Source: Cupriavidus sp. YR651
GTDB taxonomy: Bacteria; Pseudomonadota; Gammaproteobacteria; Burkholderiales; Burkholderiaceae
Direction of reading: 5' to 3'
DNA length: 64,000 nt
Assembly: GCF_900101625.1 (NCBI RefSeq)
Contig: NZ_FMYZ01000010.1
Coordinates: forward strand, 124,001-188,000
A program made the translations under genes and the position numbers. Below, piece after piece: positions 7,842 through 17,413 of this stretch (its first letter is position 1; every line of letters begins with the position of its first letter). Under the pieces are notes generated by a model, which saw only the letters and a program-made list of their open reading frames with translations, searched no databases and was not told the DNA's origin.

Positions 7842-10057
7842 GCGGCACCCTCGCGTGACGGCGTGCGCGCGCAGGCGCCGGACCGTGATGGTGGTGCATC
7901 GCCGTGGCCGTGCCGATTCGAGGTGTGGGCATGGCGTCGCCGGCGTCGGCGCAACACCCACAGCACGGTGGCAGGCACCAGCAGCACCAGCGCCAGCAGC
8001 GCGAAGGTGAGCGCCCCGGGATTGCGCGCGACGGCGGCGATGCGGTCCACCAGCGACGCGGAGATGACGATGCCCGGCGTCATGCCAATCGCCGTGCCGA
8101 GCAGGCAGTCGCGCAAGCTGATGCGCGATGCGCCCACCACCAGATTCACCAGCGTGAACGGCGCCACCGGAACCAGCCGCAGGACCACCATCGCCAGCAA
8201 GCCATGCTGCCCCACCTGCTGGCTCAGCCGGTTCAGCCGGCGTCCGCCAAAGCGGCGCACCGCGTTGCGTCCGAGCAATCGGCCCGCAGTGTGGCCGGCC
8301 GCCGTGCTCAGCACGGTGCCGCACAAGGCCAGCACGCCGCCGTAAAGCGGCCCGAACACCACCACCGTCACCACGATCAGCACGGTCACGGGCACCATCA
8401 CCAACCCGCCCACGACATACGCCGCCATCATGGCCACCGGCGCCAGCGGCATGTCATCCACGCGGTGCACCAACGCCAGCAGGTGCCTGAAGTCCGCCCA
8501 TTCGCGCAGCGGCGTATAGCGCCATGCAAAGGCCAGCCCGGCGAGCACGACGACCAGCACCACCACCATCGCCACGCGGCCCGCTACACGCGGGCGGGCT
8601 TCATGGCTGACGAACTCGGCGATGACCTCATCGCGGTCGATGGGTTCGATCGGGTCCAGCAGAGCGGCGTCCGGCAAGGCGGCATCCACTTCATCGGGAA
8701 CCGTCGGCAAGAAGCGCTCAAGCGTGCGGCCGCCCCCACGGTGCAGCGTGGCGATGGCCGCATGCAGGCCGTCGCCGCGGGCCAGGGCCGCGTCCAGTTC
8801 GCCGGGCGTCACGGCCAGATGCTCGCTCAGTAGCCGACCCCGCATGGCGCGTATCGCCGATGCGATCCGCGCTTCGCCACGGCACTCGATCACGAGGTTG
8901 CATTCGGTATCGAGGCCGAACGAGCGGTTGCTCAGGTTGGCCGATCCGATGGTCAGCAGGCGGTCGTCGACCACCATGACCTTGCTGTGCACATTGACGC
9001 AGGCGTCGCCGAGATCCGGCACGTGCGGGCAGTAGAGCTGGAACCGCCCGTGCGCGTCGGCCTCGCGCAGTTGCCGGCAGAGCCGTGCGCGCAGCACGCC
9101 CATGCTGGCTTCCTCGAGCCAGCCGCTTTCCGTGCGGCGCGATACCAGCGCGATATCCGGCCCATCGGGCTCGCGCAGACGTTCGGCCAAGGCATCGGCG
9201 ATCAGGCCGGAGCTGAAGTACTGGTTCTCCAGATAGATGTCATCGCGCGCCGCGCCAATGGCGTCCTCGTAGAGCGCACGGACTTCACTGACGGCCGGCT
9301 CGTCGTCGCAGGCGGGCGCGGTGCGGCTGATGCCGAGGCGGACATCGGTGAGATCGGGTTGTACGGTGTCCGGCCAGGCGTCTCCCGCGGGTGCCACCGG
9401 CTCGCGCGGATGGCGACCCGTGGCACGTAGCCAGCGCGCCGCGGCCAGTTCACCCAGTGCGCCTGCCGCCGGACCATCGACCATGCACTGCACGTCGTGG
9501 AAAGGCGGATAGGGCTTGCCGTCCGGATCCACGCGACGGGGATCGTCGGCCAGGTGATGGTGGGTATCCCAGCGTCGGATCGTAAGGTCCAGTCCGCCGA
9601 CAAAGGCCACCTGGTGATCGATCACCACGACCTTCTGGTGATGCGATGCGCCGGCCGGGTGGTTGCCGTCGAGCTGGAACGACAGGCGATGGTGCGTTTG
9701 CCAGTGCGTCCTCGCCGCCGGCAGCCATTCGCGTTCGAGGGCAAACACCATCGCGAAGTCCCAACTCAGCACGTAGACGTGCAGCCCGCGCCGGCGACGA
9801 CACAGGGCATTCAGGAAATCGCGCAATCCGGCGGGCAGGCCGTCATCAGGAGCATCAGGAGCACCCGGAGCAAGTTGCATCCGGCTGTCGATGTCCCAGC
9901 CGAGGATGAACACGCTGTGCTCCGCGCGGATCAACGATTGCCGCAGCGCCGAAAAATAGGCGTCCGCATCCACCAGCATCGCAAAGCGTTGGCAGGGCTC
10001 TACCCGCCAGCAGTTGGCGCCGGGTTGCAGGATTGAGGGGCTCGGGGTGGCGATCAC
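7838..10057 (-). CDS. Phospholipase D-VTT (DedA-like) fusion protein
   Basis: 739 residues in two modules. Residues 20-480 hold two phospholipase D domains with complete motifs H140/K142/D147 (HHQKVVVID) and H357/K359/D364 (HSKVMVVD, then GSANLSNRS). Residues about 495-720 are a membrane module: one helix, then a VTT/SNARE-associated (TVP38/DedA) domain with VNLVVGASRISLRDCLLGT and further helices, ending in a basic tail. VTT proteins act as lipid scramblases or carriers, so catalysis and lipid movement may be joined in one chain. It is the first gene of a two-gene operon with the EEP protein. Confidence 0.9.
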   Translation of the reverse strand: MIATPSPSILQPGANCWRVEPCQRFAMLVDADAYFSALRQSLIRAEHSVFILGWDIDSRMQLAPGAPDAPDDGLPAGLRDFLNALCRRRRGLHVYVLSWDFAMVFALEREWLPAARTHWQTHHRLSFQLDGNHPAGASHHQKVVVIDHQVAFVGGLDLTIRRWDTHHHLADDPRRVDPDGKPYPPFHDVQCMVDGPAAGALGELAAARWLRATGRHPREPVAPAGDAWPDTVQPDLTDVRLGISRTAPACDDEPAVSEVRALYEDAIGAARDDIYLENQYFSSGLIADALAERLREPDGPDIALVSRRTESGWLEEASMGVLRARLCRQLREADAHGRFQLYCPHVPDLGDACVNVHSKVMVVDDRLLTIGSANLSNRSFGLDTECNLVIECRGEARIASAIRAMRGRLLSEHLAVTPGELDAALARGDGLHAAIATLHRGGGRTLERFLPTVPDEVDAALPDAALLDPIEPIDRDEVIAEFVSHEARPRVAGRVAMVVVLVVVLAGLAFAWRYTPLREWADFRHLLALVHRVDDMPLAPVAMMAAYVVGGLVMVPVTVLIVVTVVVFGPLYGGVLALCGTVLSTAAGHTAGRLLGRNAVRRFGGRRLNRLSQQVGQHGLLAMVVLRLVPVAPFTLVNLVVGASRISLRDCLLGTAIGMTPGIVISASLVDRIAAVARNPGALTFALLALVLLVPATVLWVLRRRRRRHAHTSNRHGHGDAPPSRSGACARTPSREGAA

Positions 10058-10273
10058 GCCGGAGCCGGCGCAATTTCCGTACCGGTTGCGGCAATGCGGT
10101 TCGCCACCGCATCGCCGCGTGCATACCCGACGTACGCGTTACGGCGACCGGTGCGATGGAGTTGCCGTTGCTACGAGCCTTGCCACCAGCCTTTGTAAAT
10201 TGCCCTTGTAAATTCTTCCATGCCGTCCCCGGGACATGTCACGAGGAATCGCCGGCGCGAGGCGTCGTGGCCG

Positions 10274-11053
10274 TCACGCAGGCGGCGCGACGGCAGCGGC
10301 TCGCCACGCCCCGGGCGGCATGCCGAAGCGGCGCGCAAATGCGCGCGTGAACGTGGTCTGGTCCGGATAGCCCACGGCAAAGGCAATCTCGGCCAGTGGC
10401 ATCGTGCCAGCCATCAGCCACTGCACGGCCTGATCCAGCCGCAGGCGGGTCTGGTAGCCATGCGGCGTGTCGCCGAACGCTTCGCAGAAGAGAGTATGGA
10501 AGCGCCGCGCGCCCCAGCCGAAATGCGCGGCCAGCTGGTCGCTCCGCAGGGGCGCGGCCAGATTGGCCCGCAGGCAGGCATCGATGGCCATGACGGGGAA
10601 GCGTGCCGCCTCGTGCGATGCGGATTCCAGGCCGAGCGTGGTCGCCAGATCTCCGGCCAATGCCGCGGCATGTTGCCATGCGCGCTGCGGCGGGGCGCCG
10701 GGCGGTTCCGGACGTGCCGCCGCCAGCGACCGCACGCGGCTGGCGAACGCGCCTTCAATCGCAAACGTGCGCGGACGCGCCATCAGCCGGCCGGGCAACG
10801 CGACCGAGCCTGCGGGGAAGTCCGCTACTACCTGAAGGTTGGCGCGCAGACCGACGCAAACGTGATGGTCGCCAGCGGGCACCACCAGTCCGTGCCCGCC
10901 ATCCACGCGATAGGCGTGACCGTCGATTTCCAGTTCGATGGCGCCATCCACGCCAAACAGCAACTGATGGTAGTCGTGCGCATGGCCGAGCGGCCACGGC
11001 TGGTAGCGCCGCAGGTCAACCAGCGGGGCGGCGTGATCAGCGCGCCGGGGCAT
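10274..11053 (-). CDS. AraC family transcriptional regulator (cupin sensor)
   Basis: 259 residues starting at ATG 11053. The N-terminal cupin-like sensor (about 20-95) includes HDYHQLLFGVDGAIELEIDG and VVPAGDHH. The C-terminal double helix-turn-helix (about 155-255) ends with the AraC signature VGYPDQTTFTRAFARRFG. It overlaps the 3' end of the EamA transporter gene by 17 bp, so the two are co-transcribed and the regulator probably responds to, or controls, that exporter. Confidence 0.87.
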   Translation of the reverse strand: MPRRADHAAPLVDLRRYQPWPLGHAHDYHQLLFGVDGAIELEIDGHAYRVDGGHGLVVPAGDHHVCVGLRANLQVVADFPAGSVALPGRLMARPRTFAIEGAFASRVRSLAAARPEPPGAPPQRAWQHAAALAGDLATTLGLESASHEAARFPVMAIDACLRANLAAPLRSDQLAAHFGWGARRFHTLFCEAFGDTPHGYQTRLRLDQAVQWLMAGTMPLAEIAFAVGYPDQTTFTRAFARRFGMPPGAWRAAAVAPPA

Positions 11054-11945
11054 GGCGAAGTCTGCCTTGTGTCTGGCACAGCCAGACGCCCGCGCCGGCC
11101 ACCGCCATGCCGATCCACTGGACCGGGCCCAGATGGTCGCCGAACAGCAGTGCAGCCTGCACGGCCGCAAGAGGCGGCGCCAGGAACATCAGCGCCGCGG
11201 CATTGGCGGCCTGTCCGCGACGCACCAGGCCCAGCAACAGCCATGTGCCCGCACCGGACAGCACAAACGCCGCCCAGCCAAGCGATGCCCACAGCGTCAG
11301 GCCAGGGGTCCAACGCAATGTGTCGACATCGCCCGTTGCACAAACCAGGATGCCGGCCACCAGCATCGCGCCGGTGTTCTGCCAGGCCGAGCTGGTGCGA
11401 ATGTCTGCTCTCGAAATCGAGGTCTTCTGCAACAAGGTTCCCATGGTGATGGAAAGAATGGCCAGCACGCCAATCAGCACAATCCACGGCGACACAGCAT
11501 TCGGCGCGCCGGCCCGCATCGCCGGCACCACCACCAGGCCCACGCCGAAAGCGCCCAGTGCCAGCCCGCGCCACGTGCGCGGGGACGGCAGCTCCTTCAG
11601 CAGCGGAATGGCAAGCAGCGCCGTCAGCAACGGCTGCAGCGCGCCCAGCAGCGCCATCACCGACGGGGAAAGCCCGTGTGCCACCGCGCCGTAACCGGCA
11701 CACAGGTAGATCCCCTGCATCAGCGCGCCGGCGATCAGATGGCGTGGCACTTCGCGCAGCGCCGGCCACCTGGCACCACCGGCCATGGCGGCGACGCCGA
11801 ACATCACCGCCGCCAGCCCGAAGCGCGCCAGCAGGAACCGGTTGGTATCGGCGACGGGCACGACCGCCTTGCCGACGATAAAGCCGGTGGACCAGATCAG
11901 GACGAAGGCCAGGCCGGGCAGCCAGGCGGGGAGGGGGCGTGACAT
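11037..11945 (-). CDS. EamA/DMT superfamily transporter
   Basis: 302 residues from ATG 11945. About ten hydrophobic helices in two EamA repeats (about 5-135 and 150-285), starting WLPGLAFVLIWSTGF. DMT proteins of this type export metabolites or amino acids at the inner membrane. The upstream in-frame extension lacks hydrophobic character and is rejected. The gene runs into the AraC regulator gene (17-bp overlap). The substrate cannot be read from sequence. Confidence 0.88.
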   Translation of the reverse strand: MSRPLPAWLPGLAFVLIWSTGFIVGKAVVPVADTNRFLLARFGLAAVMFGVAAMAGGARWPALREVPRHLIAGALMQGIYLCAGYGAVAHGLSPSVMALLGALQPLLTALLAIPLLKELPSPRTWRGLALGAFGVGLVVVPAMRAGAPNAVSPWIVLIGVLAILSITMGTLLQKTSISRADIRTSSAWQNTGAMLVAGILVCATGDVDTLRWTPGLTLWASLGWAAFVLSGAGTWLLLGLVRRGQAANAAALMFLAPPLAAVQAALLFGDHLGPVQWIGMAVAGAGVWLCQTQGRLRHAPAR

Positions 11946-12210
11946 GATGCAACGGCCGTAAAGCAGCCAGCGTAGCGGAAACTGTGCGGAAGGGTATCGC
12001 GAGCGGGCAGGGCTGTCTTGGCAATTCCTGCAACGCGCTGACAGGGAAATGGCTTCCCGTACGACAGGCCAGGACGATTTGTGATCTGGAGCCGCCTTTT
12101 TGGTGCCAGGATGCTGCGGATTGAGCGAAAATGCCGCTCGCACACAACCCTGGAAGCGGATCGCCCGCACACGTGTGCGCCACGCCAACAACAAGAAAGG
12201 GGTCCTCGTG

Positions 12211-13044
12211 GTGAAACGATGGTGGATCGCGGTCTGCGCGCTGGCAAGCATCGCAGCCCATGCGGACGGGCCGCAGCCCGAAGTGCCGATATCCGGCCCA
12301 CTTGCCGTCACGGCCATGGTGGAAAGCCTGTACGCCACCCGCGTGCAGGAGGATTTGCTGCGCAAGGCGCGTGACGCGACGGAAGGCGGGCCCTACCGGC
12401 CGGGCCTGTTCCACTGCCTTGCAACCGTGAGCCATGCGTCAGTCGGCGCCGCGCTTGCCCCCGTCGCCATGCAGAACCTGACTGCGGAGGAGATCGCGAC
12501 GGTCACCACCTTCATCGGCAGCCCTACCGGCGAGAAATTCCGCTGGGTGCGCGGTCCGTGGCAGGCAAGGGCCGCCGCGCCGAACGTCGCGCCACTCAGC
12601 CAGACCGACCTGGATACCCTGCGGGCCTTTGCGGACAGCACCGTCGGCACCAAGCTGACCATCGTCCCGTCCCTCCCGGCACTGGTAACCGCGATTGGTG
12701 ATTTCGAGGAACGGACGCTTGCGCGTTGCATGGCCTTGCCCGTGGGCCCGCTATCGGAGCGTCGAAGCGCTACGCTGGCGGAAGCGGGATGCACGCCACC
12801 GCTGCCGGTGCGCTATCCGGCTTCGGCCCGCCGCAGCCAGCAGAGCGGCCGCGTCGACGTGGCATTCTGGGTGGACAAGCAAGGCGCCCTGGAGACGACC
12901 GCCGTGGTGCGCTCGTCCCGCGTCGAGGCCCTGGATCGCGAGGCCGAGCGCGCCGTGCGCGGCATGCGATGCAAGGTGCTGGAGATTCAGGGCGTGCCAA
13001 CATCGTTTACGGCGATTCAGCCGATCCAGTTTGAGCTGAAGTAG
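12211..13044 (+). CDS. Periplasmic protein with TonB C-terminal-like domain
   Basis: 277 residues if the GTG at 12211 is used (AAAGGGG 8 bases upstream; GTG 12208 is an alternative). A signal peptide (KRWWIAVCALASIAAHA) is followed by an all-helical DUF2059-like region (about 25-185). The last 75 residues resemble a TonB/energy-transducer C-terminal domain (YPASARRSQQSGRVDVAFWV, then AVRGMRC). It lacks the proline-rich spanner and N-terminal anchor of true TonB, so coupling to ExbBD is unlikely. The DUF985 gene follows 12 bp later and is probably co-transcribed. Confidence 0.75.
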   Translation: MKRWWIAVCALASIAAHADGPQPEVPISGPLAVTAMVESLYATRVQEDLLRKARDATEGGPYRPGLFHCLATVSHASVGAALAPVAMQNLTAEEIATVTTFIGSPTGEKFRWVRGPWQARAAAPNVAPLSQTDLDTLRAFADSTVGTKLTIVPSLPALVTAIGDFEERTLARCMALPVGPLSERRSATLAEAGCTPPLPVRYPASARRSQQSGRVDVAFWVDKQGALETTAVVRSSRVEALDREAERAVRGMRCKVLEIQGVPTSFTAIQPIQFELK

Positions 13045-13056
13045 CCACAAGGAAGC

Positions 13057-13575
13057 ATGATGACCATCCAGCCATCCAGCCCGCGTCACCGCCTGATCCG
13101 GGAACTCGGGCTGACACCGCATCCCGAAGGCGGTTTCTATCGCGAGACCTACCGCGATGCCGCGCGGGTGGTGCGTCAAGCCGACGGCGCCGAGCTGAGC
13201 GCCTCAACGGCGATCTACTACCTCCTGTGCGACGACGCGTTTTCCGCGTGGCACCGCATCCGCTCGGACGAAGGCTGGCATTTCTACGCCGGCGATCCGC
13301 TCGACGTGCATGTGCTGCATGCGGACGGCACGCTGCTGACGCATCACCTGGGCAATCCGCTGGTGGCGCGCGGCACCACGTACCAGGCAGTGGTGCCGGC
13401 GGGATGCTGGTTTGCGGCCGAACGCGCGGGCGGCGACAGCGGCTTCTCGCTGGCAGGCTGCACCGTGGCGCCGGGGTTCGAGTTCAGTGAATTCGAACTG
13501 GCCGATCCGGCAGCGCTGACATCGGCCCATCCCGCCCATGCCAGCCTGATCGCGCGACTGGGCGCCCGAAGATAG
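13057..13575 (+). CDS. DUF985 cupin-domain protein
   Basis: 172 residues, the normal size for the DUF985/YML079W-like cupins. It opens with LIRELGLTPHPEGGFYRETY, the family hallmark, then TAIYYLL, WHRIRSDEGWHFYAGDPL (cupin motif 1) and AGCTVAPGFEFSEFEL (C-terminal motif). The fold is a small beta barrel with a possible ligand pocket; no reaction is established. AAGGAAG precedes the ATG. It lies 12 bp after the TonB-like gene. Confidence 0.9.
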   Translation: MMTIQPSSPRHRLIRELGLTPHPEGGFYRETYRDAARVVRQADGAELSASTAIYYLLCDDAFSAWHRIRSDEGWHFYAGDPLDVHVLHADGTLLTHHLGNPLVARGTTYQAVVPAGCWFAAERAGGDSGFSLAGCTVAPGFEFSEFELADPAALTSAHPAHASLIARLGARR

Positions 13576-13747
13576 GGCACGCCGGGCGCCCAGGTAGGCC
13601 CTAAGCGGCTTCAAGAAGCCTCGGCGGCCAGCTCCGACGCAGGCCGCATCGAAACTGGCACAGCGGATTTCCTCTTAACTGGACCGGTTCAAACGGCGAT
13701 GGATTGCGCAAACTGCTCCCATCCTTCCTCATCGCCGAGGTGCCGAA

Positions 13748-14380
13748 ATGATGGCTTCCTTCCTGACCACCAATCTGCTCATCGCCTGGTCCGCTTACTT
13801 CATCGGCGCCGCCAGTCCCGGCCCCAGCAACCTTGCCATCATGTCGATCGCCACGACGTCGGGCCGCAGGGCCGCGCTGGTGTTCGCCGGCGGCGTGCTG
13901 TCGGGGTCGGTCTTCTGGGCCTCGCTGGCCACGCTTGGCTTGTCCGCCGCACTGGTGGCCTGGTCCGGCTTCCTCAGCGTGGCGAAAGTCCTGGGTGGGC
14001 TGTATCTGCTCTGGCTGGCATTCAAGTCCGGCCGGGCAGCGCTGAAGCCGGCGTTCGGCAACCATGCGCCATCCGCCGCAGAGCTATCGAACAGACGGCT
14101 CTACCTGCGCGGCGCGCTGCTGCAATTCACCAATCCCAAGACGATCCTGGTTTGGATCTCCGTCGTGGCGCTGGCGTCGCCAGCTGGCGGCGGCTCGGCC
14201 CATATGCTGACCGTGGTTGCCGGGTGCCTGTCGATTGCGTTCTGCGTGTTTGGCGGCTATGCGCTGCTGTTTTCGACGGCGGTCGCACGGCGGCTCTACC
14301 TGTCACTGCGTCGTTGGCTGGACGGCTGCCTGGCCGTGGCCTTTGGCGTGGCGGGATACCGGCTGCTGACCTCGCGCTGA
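13748..14380 (+). CDS. LysE/RhtB family exporter
   Basis: 210 residues with about six membrane helices and the RhtB/LysE N-terminal signature WSAYFIGAASPGPSNLAIMSIA (residues about 15-36, shown in part). Family members export amino acids or their lactones. A second conserved part is YLRGALLQFTNPKTILVW. Start ATG 13748 has GAGGTGC upstream. It stands alone and converges on the flavoprotein gene 40 bp further on. Confidence 0.9.
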   Translation: MMASFLTTNLLIAWSAYFIGAASPGPSNLAIMSIATTSGRRAALVFAGGVLSGSVFWASLATLGLSAALVAWSGFLSVAKVLGGLYLLWLAFKSGRAALKPAFGNHAPSAAELSNRRLYLRGALLQFTNPKTILVWISVVALASPAGGGSAHMLTVVAGCLSIAFCVFGGYALLFSTAVARRLYLSLRRWLDGCLAVAFGVAGYRLLTSR

Positions 14381-14419
14381 GGATCGCTGCGCGGAAATGA
14401 AGCCGGAAATAGAGCGGGT

Positions 14420-16177
14420 TCAGCCGCGCGCCTGACTCCCGGAGCCCGCAAGGGAAAGGAGATGATGGATCTGCGCCACGACGCCCGCGCCTTCGCCGAC
14501 GGCCGAGGCCACGCGTTTCGTCGATCCTGAACGCACGTCGCCAATCGCGAAAACGCCCTCGACGCTGGTCTGGGAGGGGAGCGTTGGCACAAAGGCGTCC
14601 CCGAGATCGACGCCGGTCAGCACGAATCCGTTTGCATCGCGCGCCACGCTGCATTGCTGCAGCCACGAGGTATTCGGCTGGGCGCCGATAAAGACGAACA
14701 GATGATGTGTCGTCATGCTCCCCTCGATACCACCCGCGCCACGATAATGCACGCGCTCCAGGCGCTGGCCGCCTTCGAGCGCGGTGACTTCGACCCGCGT
14801 ATGCAGCGTCACATTGGCAAGCGCGTTGATCCGTTCGATCAGGTAGTGCGACATGCTGCCGGCAAGGCTGGCGCCGCGAATGAACATGTGTACGTGCTCG
14901 GCGTGCGATGCCAGAAATACGACGGCCTGTCCCGCCGAATTGCCGCCGCCGAGCAGCAGCACCGGCTGCTTGCGGCACAGCCGGGCCTCGATCGGCGTTG
15001 CCCAGTAGTAGACGCCGCAGCGCTCGAAACGCTCCAGATCCGCGACGTCGGGGCGTCGATACTCGGCGCCGCTGGCGATGACGACGGTACGCGCGGTGAT
15101 CCGACGATTGCCGGACAGTTCGGCAACGCGTGGATAGGTATCGCAGTGCAGCGCCGTGACCTCGCACGGAATGCCGATATGGGCGCCGAACTTCTGCGCC
15201 TGGATGAACGCGCGGTTCGCCAGCTCCTGTCCCGTAATGCCGGTGGGAAACCCCAGGTAGTTCTCGATGCGCGCGCTGGTGCCGGCCTGGCCGCCGGGGG
15301 CGCGACAGTCGAATACCGCAACGGACAGGCCATCGGACGCGGCGTAGACGGCCGCCGCAAGCCCCGCCGGGCCGGCACCGATAATCGCCACGTCATACAT
15401 TTTCGCGGGATCGAAGTCGGGGGTCAGTCCCAGGCAGGACGCGAGCTGCTCCACGTCGGGGTTGTACAGCACGGCGCCGTTCGGGCAGACGACCAGTGGC
15501 AGGTCGTCGGGCTGCGGCGTCAGCCGTTGCAGGAGCGCAATCGCGTCGGCGTCGTGCTCCGCATCGATGGCCATGCTCGGAAACGCGTTGCGGCGCAGGA
15601 AATTCTGCAGCGCGACGAACCGGGCATCGCCGGTGGCCCCGACGATGACGACGCCGCGTCCACGCTCCATCGCCAGGGTTCGCCGCAGGATCAGGGCTCG
15701 CATGATCTTCTCGCCCAGATCCGCCTCGCTGACCATCATGGCGCTCAGCTCGTCGGGGCGGATCAGCAAGGCGTCCACATCCTCGATGACATGCGCATCG
15801 ACCACCGCCGGCTTGTTCGACAACTGGGTGATATCCGACGTGAACTCTCCGCGCTGCCTGTAAGTGTGGATGACGCGCTTTGCGCTCAGTCCTTCGGGGG
15901 CCACAATCCGCACGCTGCCGGACAGGATCACGAACACGCCCGGGCAGAGGCTCCCCACGCGGTACAGGGATTCGCCCTTCGCGTAATGGCATGGGCTGCC
16001 GAAGCGGGAGGCGCGCTGGATCTCGTCCCCGGTAAGCACTGGGAACATCTGTGCGCGGCGAGGATGATCGCGCACACTGGGATCTTCATCGATGTCGTTG
16101 TCGGCCACGCCGCCGTCATCGATGCCCGCCGAGGGCTTGCCGTGCGTTGCGTTTCCGGACTCCGAAGCTCCACTCAT
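14420..16177 (-). CDS. Cyclic-nucleotide-binding / thioredoxin-reductase-like flavoprotein lacking CxxC
   Basis: 585 residues. Residues 45-165 form a CRP-type cyclic-nucleotide-binding domain (KGESLYRVGSLCPGVFVILS). Residues 175-250 are a small thioredoxin-like linker. Residues 260-575 match thioredoxin reductase: FAD site GAGPAG (267-272), GGQAGTSARIENYLGFP, NAD(P)H site GGGNSAG (410-416), and C-terminal FAIGDVR. The redox-active CATC of thioredoxin reductase is replaced by WATP (392-395), so disulfide reduction by the usual route is not possible. Start ATG 16177 has GAGGAGATGAGG before it. Its role is probably NAD(P)H oxidase-like or regulatory (inference). Confidence 0.88.
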   Translation of the reverse strand: MSGASESGNATHGKPSAGIDDGGVADNDIDEDPSVRDHPRRAQMFPVLTGDEIQRASRFGSPCHYAKGESLYRVGSLCPGVFVILSGSVRIVAPEGLSAKRVIHTYRQRGEFTSDITQLSNKPAVVDAHVIEDVDALLIRPDELSAMMVSEADLGEKIMRALILRRTLAMERGRGVVIVGATGDARFVALQNFLRRNAFPSMAIDAEHDADAIALLQRLTPQPDDLPLVVCPNGAVLYNPDVEQLASCLGLTPDFDPAKMYDVAIIGAGPAGLAAAVYAASDGLSVAVFDCRAPGGQAGTSARIENYLGFPTGITGQELANRAFIQAQKFGAHIGIPCEVTALHCDTYPRVAELSGNRRITARTVVIASGAEYRRPDVADLERFERCGVYYWATPIEARLCRKQPVLLLGGGNSAGQAVVFLASHAEHVHMFIRGASLAGSMSHYLIERINALANVTLHTRVEVTALEGGQRLERVHYRGAGGIEGSMTTHHLFVFIGAQPNTSWLQQCSVARDANGFVLTGVDLGDAFVPTLPSQTSVEGVFAIGDVRSGSTKRVASAVGEGAGVVAQIHHLLSLAGSGSQARG

Positions 16178-16212
16178 CGCCTCATCTCCTCATCACCTTC
16201 CCGACTGCGCGC

Positions 16213-17265
16213 TCAAAGCCTGGTCACGTCGAGCACCGCCTGAGCGAACGCCGTTGGCGCTTCCTGTGGAAGGTTGTGGCCGATGCCACCCGTCAGGTCC
16301 CGATGCTCATACTTGCCAGTGAACTTGCTGCGGTAGGCGCCGGGCGGAGGATGTGGCGCGCCGTTGGCGTCGCCTTCCATGGTGATCGTAGGCACGCCGA
16401 TGGTGGGCCCCGTCGCCAGCCGTTTCTCGACGTCGTCGTATTTGGCTTCGCCTTCGGCAAGGCCGAGTCGCCAGCGATAGTTGTGTACGCTAACGGCCAC
16501 GTGATCGGGATTCCGGAACGCGGCGGCACTGCGTTCGAAGGTCGCGTCGTCGAACTTCCATCGTGGTGACGCCTGCTGCCAGATCAGCCGCGTGAAGTCG
16601 TGCGTGTATTTCTGGTAGCCATCGCGCCCACGGTCCGTCGCCAGGTAGAACTGATACCACCACTCCAGCTCGGCTGCGGGCGGCAACGGCAGCTTGCCCG
16701 CAGCCTGATTGCCGATCAGGTAGCCGCTCACCGCGACGAGCCCGTTGCAGCGCTCCGGCCACAGCGCGGCAATGATGTCGACCGTGCGCGCGCCCCAGTC
16801 GAAGCCCGCGAGGACGGCTTTCTGGATACGCAGCGCGTCCATCAGCGCGACGATGTCCTGCGCCACGGCCGCCGGTTGACCATTGCGCAAGGTATCGTTC
16901 GACAGGAAACGGGTCGAGCCATAACCGCGCAGATACGGAACAATCACGCGATAGCCGCGCGATGCCACCAGCGGCGCAACATCGACAAAGCTGTGAATGT
17001 CGTAAGGCCAGCCATGCAGCATGACGACTGCGGGGCCTTCAGCGGGGCCCGCCTCGGCATAGCCGACATTGAGCAGGCCCGCGTTGATTTGCCGGATCGC
17101 CGGGAAGGCCGTATGCGTACCTGGTGTCGTGGCGGGCAGCGGCGTGGTTTTCGCCTGGCCGGTCTGGGCCATGGCGGGAGTCAGCGCGCCGAACTGCGCG
17201 GCGGCCAGCGTCAGGGCAGCAGTGCCCAGGAAGTCTCGGCGGGGCCGATCGATATCGTCTGTCAT
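16213..17265 (-). CDS. Tat-exported epoxide-hydrolase/dehalogenase-like alpha/beta hydrolase
   Basis: 350 residues. The N-terminus has a twin-arginine signal (DRPRRDFLGTAALTLAAA, cleavage near AMAQ 34). The fold shows HGWP (84-87, oxyanion loop), nucleophile D156 in GFDWGA and the late histidine in GGIGHNLP. An aspartate nucleophile marks epoxide hydrolases and haloalkane dehalogenases rather than esterases. Such proteins are often annotated as putative epoxide hydrolases; the substrate is unknown. It lies 35 bp downstream of nothing co-directional and 148 bp from the MarR gene, which may regulate it. Confidence 0.86.
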   Translation of the reverse strand: MTDDIDRPRRDFLGTAALTLAAAQFGALTPAMAQTGQAKTTPLPATTPGTHTAFPAIRQINAGLLNVGYAEAGPAEGPAVVMLHGWPYDIHSFVDVAPLVASRGYRVIVPYLRGYGSTRFLSNDTLRNGQPAAVAQDIVALMDALRIQKAVLAGFDWGARTVDIIAALWPERCNGLVAVSGYLIGNQAAGKLPLPPAAELEWWYQFYLATDRGRDGYQKYTHDFTRLIWQQASPRWKFDDATFERSAAAFRNPDHVAVSVHNYRWRLGLAEGEAKYDDVEKRLATGPTIGVPTITMEGDANGAPHPPPGAYRSKFTGKYEHRDLTGGIGHNLPQEAPTAFAQAVLDVTRL

Positions 17266-17413
17266 TGTTTTCCCCTGTTTGCGCGGAATGCGGCGAACGG
17301 CAGCCCGATAGTCAATCTAGTCTTGCAACGATCATTTGCAAACCAGAAAGTGACGTGCACCGCGTGAAGCATTTGGCGTCGGCAAACGGAACAAGGCCGG
17401 GCAGGCCGCGATG

